DNA of 64,000 nt from Emydura subglobosa. Lineage: Eukaryota; Chordata; Testudines; Chelidae. Position numbers and translations under genes: made by a program. The notes under the pieces were generated by a model that worked only from the letters and a program-made list of their open reading frames with translations, did no database searches and was not told where the DNA came from. Position 1 is the stretch's first letter; the number at the start of each line of letters is the position of its first letter. The DNA lies in contig ML679960.1 in NCBI GenBank assembly GCA_007922225.1, positions 5,278,198-5,342,197 of the forward strand, written 5' to 3'. Positions 60,130 to 64,000 of the stretch are shown piece by piece.

Positions 60130-60655
60130 AGACTAAGAATGGGATCCACAAAAGACCTCATGCTAGGAGGGGAGCTGCCCAAGCTAGCTAACAGCAGATG
60201 CTGAGGAAAGGGGTGTGTCCTGAGCCCTACCTCTCTCAGGGCGGTAAGTACCTTTCACTGCTTGGGATTCACATCCAGGAATCTTCTCTTGGAATCAGCC
60301 TCCTGATCTGTCTCTTGAAAGAATAGCAGTGCTGCATACCTCACTTCTCAAAATAGCTGGGACAGAGAGGAAGCAGCTGCTCTTATAATCTTTAGCACTA
60401 TGGTTAGACACTCACCTGGGATTTGGGAGACCCTGGATCAGTTCGCCCCCCGGATAAGAAGCAGGGATTTGAACATGGGCTTCCACCTCTCTGGTGATTG
60501 CCCTAACCATTGGACTATAGAGACATTCTGTCTCTTTCACAGCCAATGAAAATTTACTCATACACAGTGGAAGAAACATTCACATCAGACTGTCCTATAG
60601 TTTAGTGGTTAGGGCACGTACTGGGTGAGTTCTCTGATTATAATTTCCCATAACA
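60130..60655 (-). mobile_element. tRNA-derived composite repeat, copy E (reverse)
   Basis: The body part (agaatgggatccacaaaaga, gggagctgcccaagctagct) is the reverse of body sequence in copy C (28850-28880). Heads lie at 60388-60445 (forward: actatggttagacactcacc), 60465-60525 (reverse: ggatttgaacatggg to ccctaaccattggac) and 60597-60640 (forward: tatagtttagtggttaggg). Orientation is set by the body. Confidence 0.55.
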
Positions 60656-62830
60656 TGGACACAGCTGTACAGCTCTCATCCAAGCACTGAAGACATGGAG
60701 ATGCACCAGAACCGCTTTCTCTGGGGAAAAAACACAGGCCCATGCCACCACTATGTAGTTAGAAATTGATCTCCTGCAGCTTCTGATGTCGGTGGCTGTG
60801 ATGCTCAGTGTCAATGCAGGAACATTTTCTTTTGTATCTCCAGTCGTGGGTTTGTCGCTGGGCCTCTGATCTGGCACAAATGTATCCGAGGGCAGAACGT
60901 AATGATGATAGAATCATAATGGTGCAACCCAGGGTAAATTTAGCTTATAATGTGGTTCTTAAATTCATCTGGACTGTTCATATTCTCTACTTACCCCAAT
61001 AGCAGGCTGTTCCACATTTAGGTGATTACAGAGAGACCCTATAGGCAAGAAAAATGTAGAGATTTCCAATTGCCTTTAAAAGATGCCTGCAGATAAACAG
61101 TCACATAGCAAATGTAAGGAAGAGAGACTACAAAAAGAATGAGAAATAAAATTAATGCATAAGTGCAATATAAGGTATCATATATGGAAAGTAGATGGAA
61201 TGGCAAGATGTGATAAGATATGACACTAACTTCAGGCAGAAACAATTTGATAAAATATTCACATTCCTTAATTCAACTTGGTTAATGGTTGTTTACACAT
61301 TCTCTCTCTATCTCTTTCTCACCCTATTAGCATGTCATGGAGTATGCAAAACATGCAGGGACATTCCAAATCAGGTTATACAACAGAAAAGAATTAGACT
61401 TGACAAACTGAACCACAAATCAGACTCTGTACTATAAAACCTTGGGTTAAAACACAATAGCACCATAGTTTCGGAAAGCTAATGATTATTTCATAACAAG
61501 ACCTATAACAATATTCTATTATCTATTACATGAAAGAAAAGTTAGTTGCATCATTTGTAATAGAGATACAATTTATGTGGTGGCATTAGTAAATCGGGTC
61601 CACTGACTCATAAATAAGTAATATGATTTAGGTAAACCATCATACAATTTATAAATCAGTAACAGCCCGTAATTCAGATACGCAATTTGTAAATCAGTCA
61701 ACTGATCCTTAAACCTACATGATCTATAAACCCATCATACGATTTAGTGAGGGTATCCATGCTCTGTTATGAACGTCAGAAATGCGATTATACACTCTAC
61801 CTAAGGCCAAATCTTAGTCATTTCTAAATGGAGATATGCATGTGGTGAGCTACAAGAACACCCGCAGCAGCTCCATGCACAACTCCCTCTCCTATAGAGA
61901 TTATTCCTACTACTGGAGGACAAGGAATAATCTGACCATGGGAATGTGCAGATGAGAGCTTTTGCCATCTCAGAGATATACATGTGCAAAAAATATGGAC
62001 CATTCCTAGGGATTTCTCGGCACTGTCTCATATCATCCCTCCACGGCCCCTTGAGCAGGGAGCCTGTAGCGTAGCTTCTCTGTAGGTACTGTGGGAGGAG
62101 CGATAAGGGCAAATGGATCACAGATTTGAGTGGACAGATCCTATTCCATATTCCCCTGCTGGTTGCAACTTTTGTGGTAAATATTTTGATGCAGTACATT
62201 ACTTGGACTTCTCCGAAGAGAGGACATCACTGAGGCTAACACAGACCTATTGTGAGGATCTGACAGGCTCTAACATCTTCACCCCAGTTTTATTTTAGTG
62301 GCCATCCTCCAGGACAGATCTAGCATGTACTTGGGCACTGGGTGGTTTCCAAGATTGGACCCACTATGCAGAGAATATTATTTTCAGTACAAATAGTCAA
62401 AGCAATTAAACTTTGGGGAAAGCTAAAAATAGTTGCTCAGAAATATAATGCTGGGGATCTGGCCCAGCATTTTTATAAGCTTCCAGAAGGGTAATACAGA
62501 CAATGGGAAGTATTTTTGTTTTGTTTTGATTTTTTAAAGGCTACATTAAACAAAGAATTATTTACTAAATGGAGTCAATGCCTAATAATTCACAGTAATT
62601 AATGCACATTGACAGTTTCTCTCTCTTCTTGAGAGTACAGCTGCTGGGTCATTTACCAGATAGAGAGCTGGAGATGCTAAACCTTTCTGGTATTTTATGT
62701 GCAAGCAAAACTGCTACAGGTTTCATGATGTCTTTGAGTGCTAACGTCTGTATTTAAATATCCTGAAAAGAAATGGAAGCAAGGATGTTAACAATATTAA
62801 AAAGTAAATATGAGTTTCAAAGTTTTCATA
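60656..62830. other. Non-coding DNA with a vague 37-57 bp periodicity
   Basis: No gene recognised. At 61630-61760 the words catacaatttataaatcagt, atacgcaatttgtaaatcag and catcatacgattta recur at irregular spacing, like a worn tandem repeat. The 132-residue minus frame at 61801-62199 has no motif. Confidence 0.4.
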
Positions 62831-62838
62831 CTCTAGGA

Positions 62839-63973
62839 CAGCATTTCTCAAATGTGGCCATCAGCAGCTTTTCTTGCAGCCACAGCCTACTGTGACTGGG
62901 GAGTGGCAAATCAGCGGCCCCTCCCGCAGGGCCATCAACAGGGATTAGGCTCTGCCCTCCCCTCTGAAGCCACAAATTCTGGAGGATCAAGCAGCTGGTA
63001 TGAGTTCCACCAGGTAGTGTGGGGTAGTGGAGCTCGGGTTCTGGGGGTAGTGGAGCTCGGGTTTCCGGCTTCAGCCCTGGGGTGGCAGGCAGCAGACTTC
63101 AGCTGTGCAGCGGTGAGCTCTGTCCCCCAGCCGCAGAGCTATGGGCTCTGGCACCATCCCCTAGATGTATCACGGTGGGTGCCTGCCCCGGGCTCCCCAC
63201 TCCCCAGTCATCCCTGGTTCCTGTGGTCTCCTTTGGCCCTGGGTTACTGGCATAGCAGAGGGACCCCAGGATCCGACCAGCGGGCTTTGGATTCTGGCCC
63301 CAGTTGCACAGCTGTGAGTGCCAGCCCTGGGCTCACCCCTTCCCCCCACCCATCTCTCCTGGTCCCTGCTGCCTCCCCCAGCCTCTCCTCCATCCCCCCA
63401 CATTACCCTTGATGCCCGCTGCCTTCCCAATCCCTCATCCATCCCCTTGTCACCTTTTGTCCCTGCTGCCTCCCTACCCACCTCCCCATCCAGGGCTTAG
63501 TTTGTCTCCCAGCTTCCCAGAACTGAGTAAGTCCACTGTGGAAAGTGATATTTGTATGTTTGTTAATATCATGTTTCACTGCCTCCCAGCTAGCTAGCAA
63601 ATCTGCTGCTGTGAAAAGTGATATTAACATACATACAAATATCACTTTTCACAGAAACAGACTTGCTAGCTATCAAGCCAAAAAAAAAAAAAAAAGCAAC
63701 CTTAATAACAAAAACTAGAACATGCAAAGCATTCAATTTGTGTTTCTCTTTTGTTTAGGTCCAGGAAAGAATTGAGACAACTGTACATTATGTTTTATTA
63801 TTGAGTCTGCAAAAAAGTCCTACATAAATAAATTACAACAATTTGGGCATGTATATTTATTTGCTTTTCCTAAAATTAATTAAGTATTTTAGGAAAAATT
63901 ATCAGAGCAGCTGCCAACAAGAGTTGGAGGCCACGCTCTGATGCCACCAAAAAAAATGTTATGAGAACCTCTG
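62839..63973. mobile_element. Non-autonomous hAT-type element, about 1.1 kb
   Basis: Left end cagcatttctcaaatgtggc and right end aaaatgttatgagaacctctg are imperfect inverted hAT-type termini (CAGNGGTTCTCA). Flanks ctctagga (62831-62838) and cgctacgg (63974-63981) match at five of eight positions, an aged 8-bp duplication. The left half is GC-rich and carries a duplicated gggtagtggagctcgggttt-type phrase (63023-63065); the right half is AT-rich with a long hairpin. The 186-codon frame at 62852-63412 starts inside the terminal repeat and has low-complexity composition, so it is not treated as a gene. Confidence 0.6.
63536..63673. repeat. Long hairpin with a third copy of its arm
   Basis: 63589-63626 (gctagcaaatctgctgctgt then gaaaagtgatatt) is inverted at 63637-63673 (aatatcacttttcacagaaa then cagacttgctagctat), separated by about 10 bases. 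A further copy of the inner arm lies at 63537-63571 (tggaaagtgatatttgtatg). Confidence 0.8.
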
Positions 63974-64000
63974 CGCTACGGTGCTTAAGGCATTTTCAAG

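Noticed and set aside
62113..62298. CNFCGKYF segment resembling a zinc finger
   Set aside because: Only one Cys-x2-Cys-like pair, no correctly spaced His pair and no neighbouring fingers.
62852..63412. 186-codon frame, GC-rich
   Set aside because: It starts within the terminal repeat of a hAT-type element, is low-complexity (Pro/Ser-rich) and has no recognisable domain; length is explained by GC-rich stop-poor sequence.
1..64000. CRISPR arrays, bacterial operons or riboswitches
   Set aside because: Composition, repeats and lack of long frames indicate vertebrate nuclear DNA; none of the tandem repeats has CRISPR-like repeat and spacer structure.

Overview
This window reads as nuclear DNA of a vertebrate, most likely a turtle. 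It is AT-rich and CpG-poor, long open frames are absent, and almost everything recognisable is interspersed repeat. The assignment to turtles rests on repeat content: a near full-length but decayed CR1-group LINE, CR1 3' ends with the typical tail, MIR/CORE-SINE copies, tRNA-derived composite repeats, solo LTRs and many small palindromic DNA transposons. I remember this combination from chelonian genomes; no database search was possible. I recognise no functional cellular gene. The window is either intergenic or inside very large introns.

Layout. 1-4.2 kb: a truncated tRNA-derived composite repeat, then plain DNA with a MIR and a CR1 scrap. 4.5-9.4 kb: the LINE, with a duplicated 5' UTR block, ORF1 (Cys-rich segment, coiled coil, SGNH esterase remnant), ORF2 (endonuclease and reverse transcriptase) and a 3' UTR, all broken by frameshifts and stops. 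9.4-20 kb: mostly plain DNA with nested MITEs and one hAT element (15148-15540) with an 8-bp target duplication. 20-25 kb: a cluster of GC-rich low-copy repeats, an acidic open frame without ATG and a 77-bp tandem array, bracketed by tRNA-derived composites. 26-33 kb: short tandem repeats, another composite and plain DNA. 33-40 kb: LTR-like elements (the one at 34783-35895 has exact 5-bp target duplications), Harbinger-like MITEs and an inverted Penelope-like fragment. 41-48 kb: two copies of a long palindromic AT-rich element, a 100-N assembly gap and a C/AC microsatellite. 50-59 kb: CR1 fragments and two solo LTRs (51157-51683 minus, inside a CR1; 57784-58545 plus), each with perfect 5-bp target duplications. 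60-64 kb: another composite, then a 1.1-kb hAT-type element with a long hairpin.

The elements do not form a pathway; they record successive insertions. Nested pairs (MITE in MIR, MITE in another repeat, MITE in LTR-like element, LTR in CR1, Penelope-like scrap in palindromic element) give a relative order of activity. Family names are judgements from sequence features; exact class is stated as uncertain where boundaries or target duplications are not clear.
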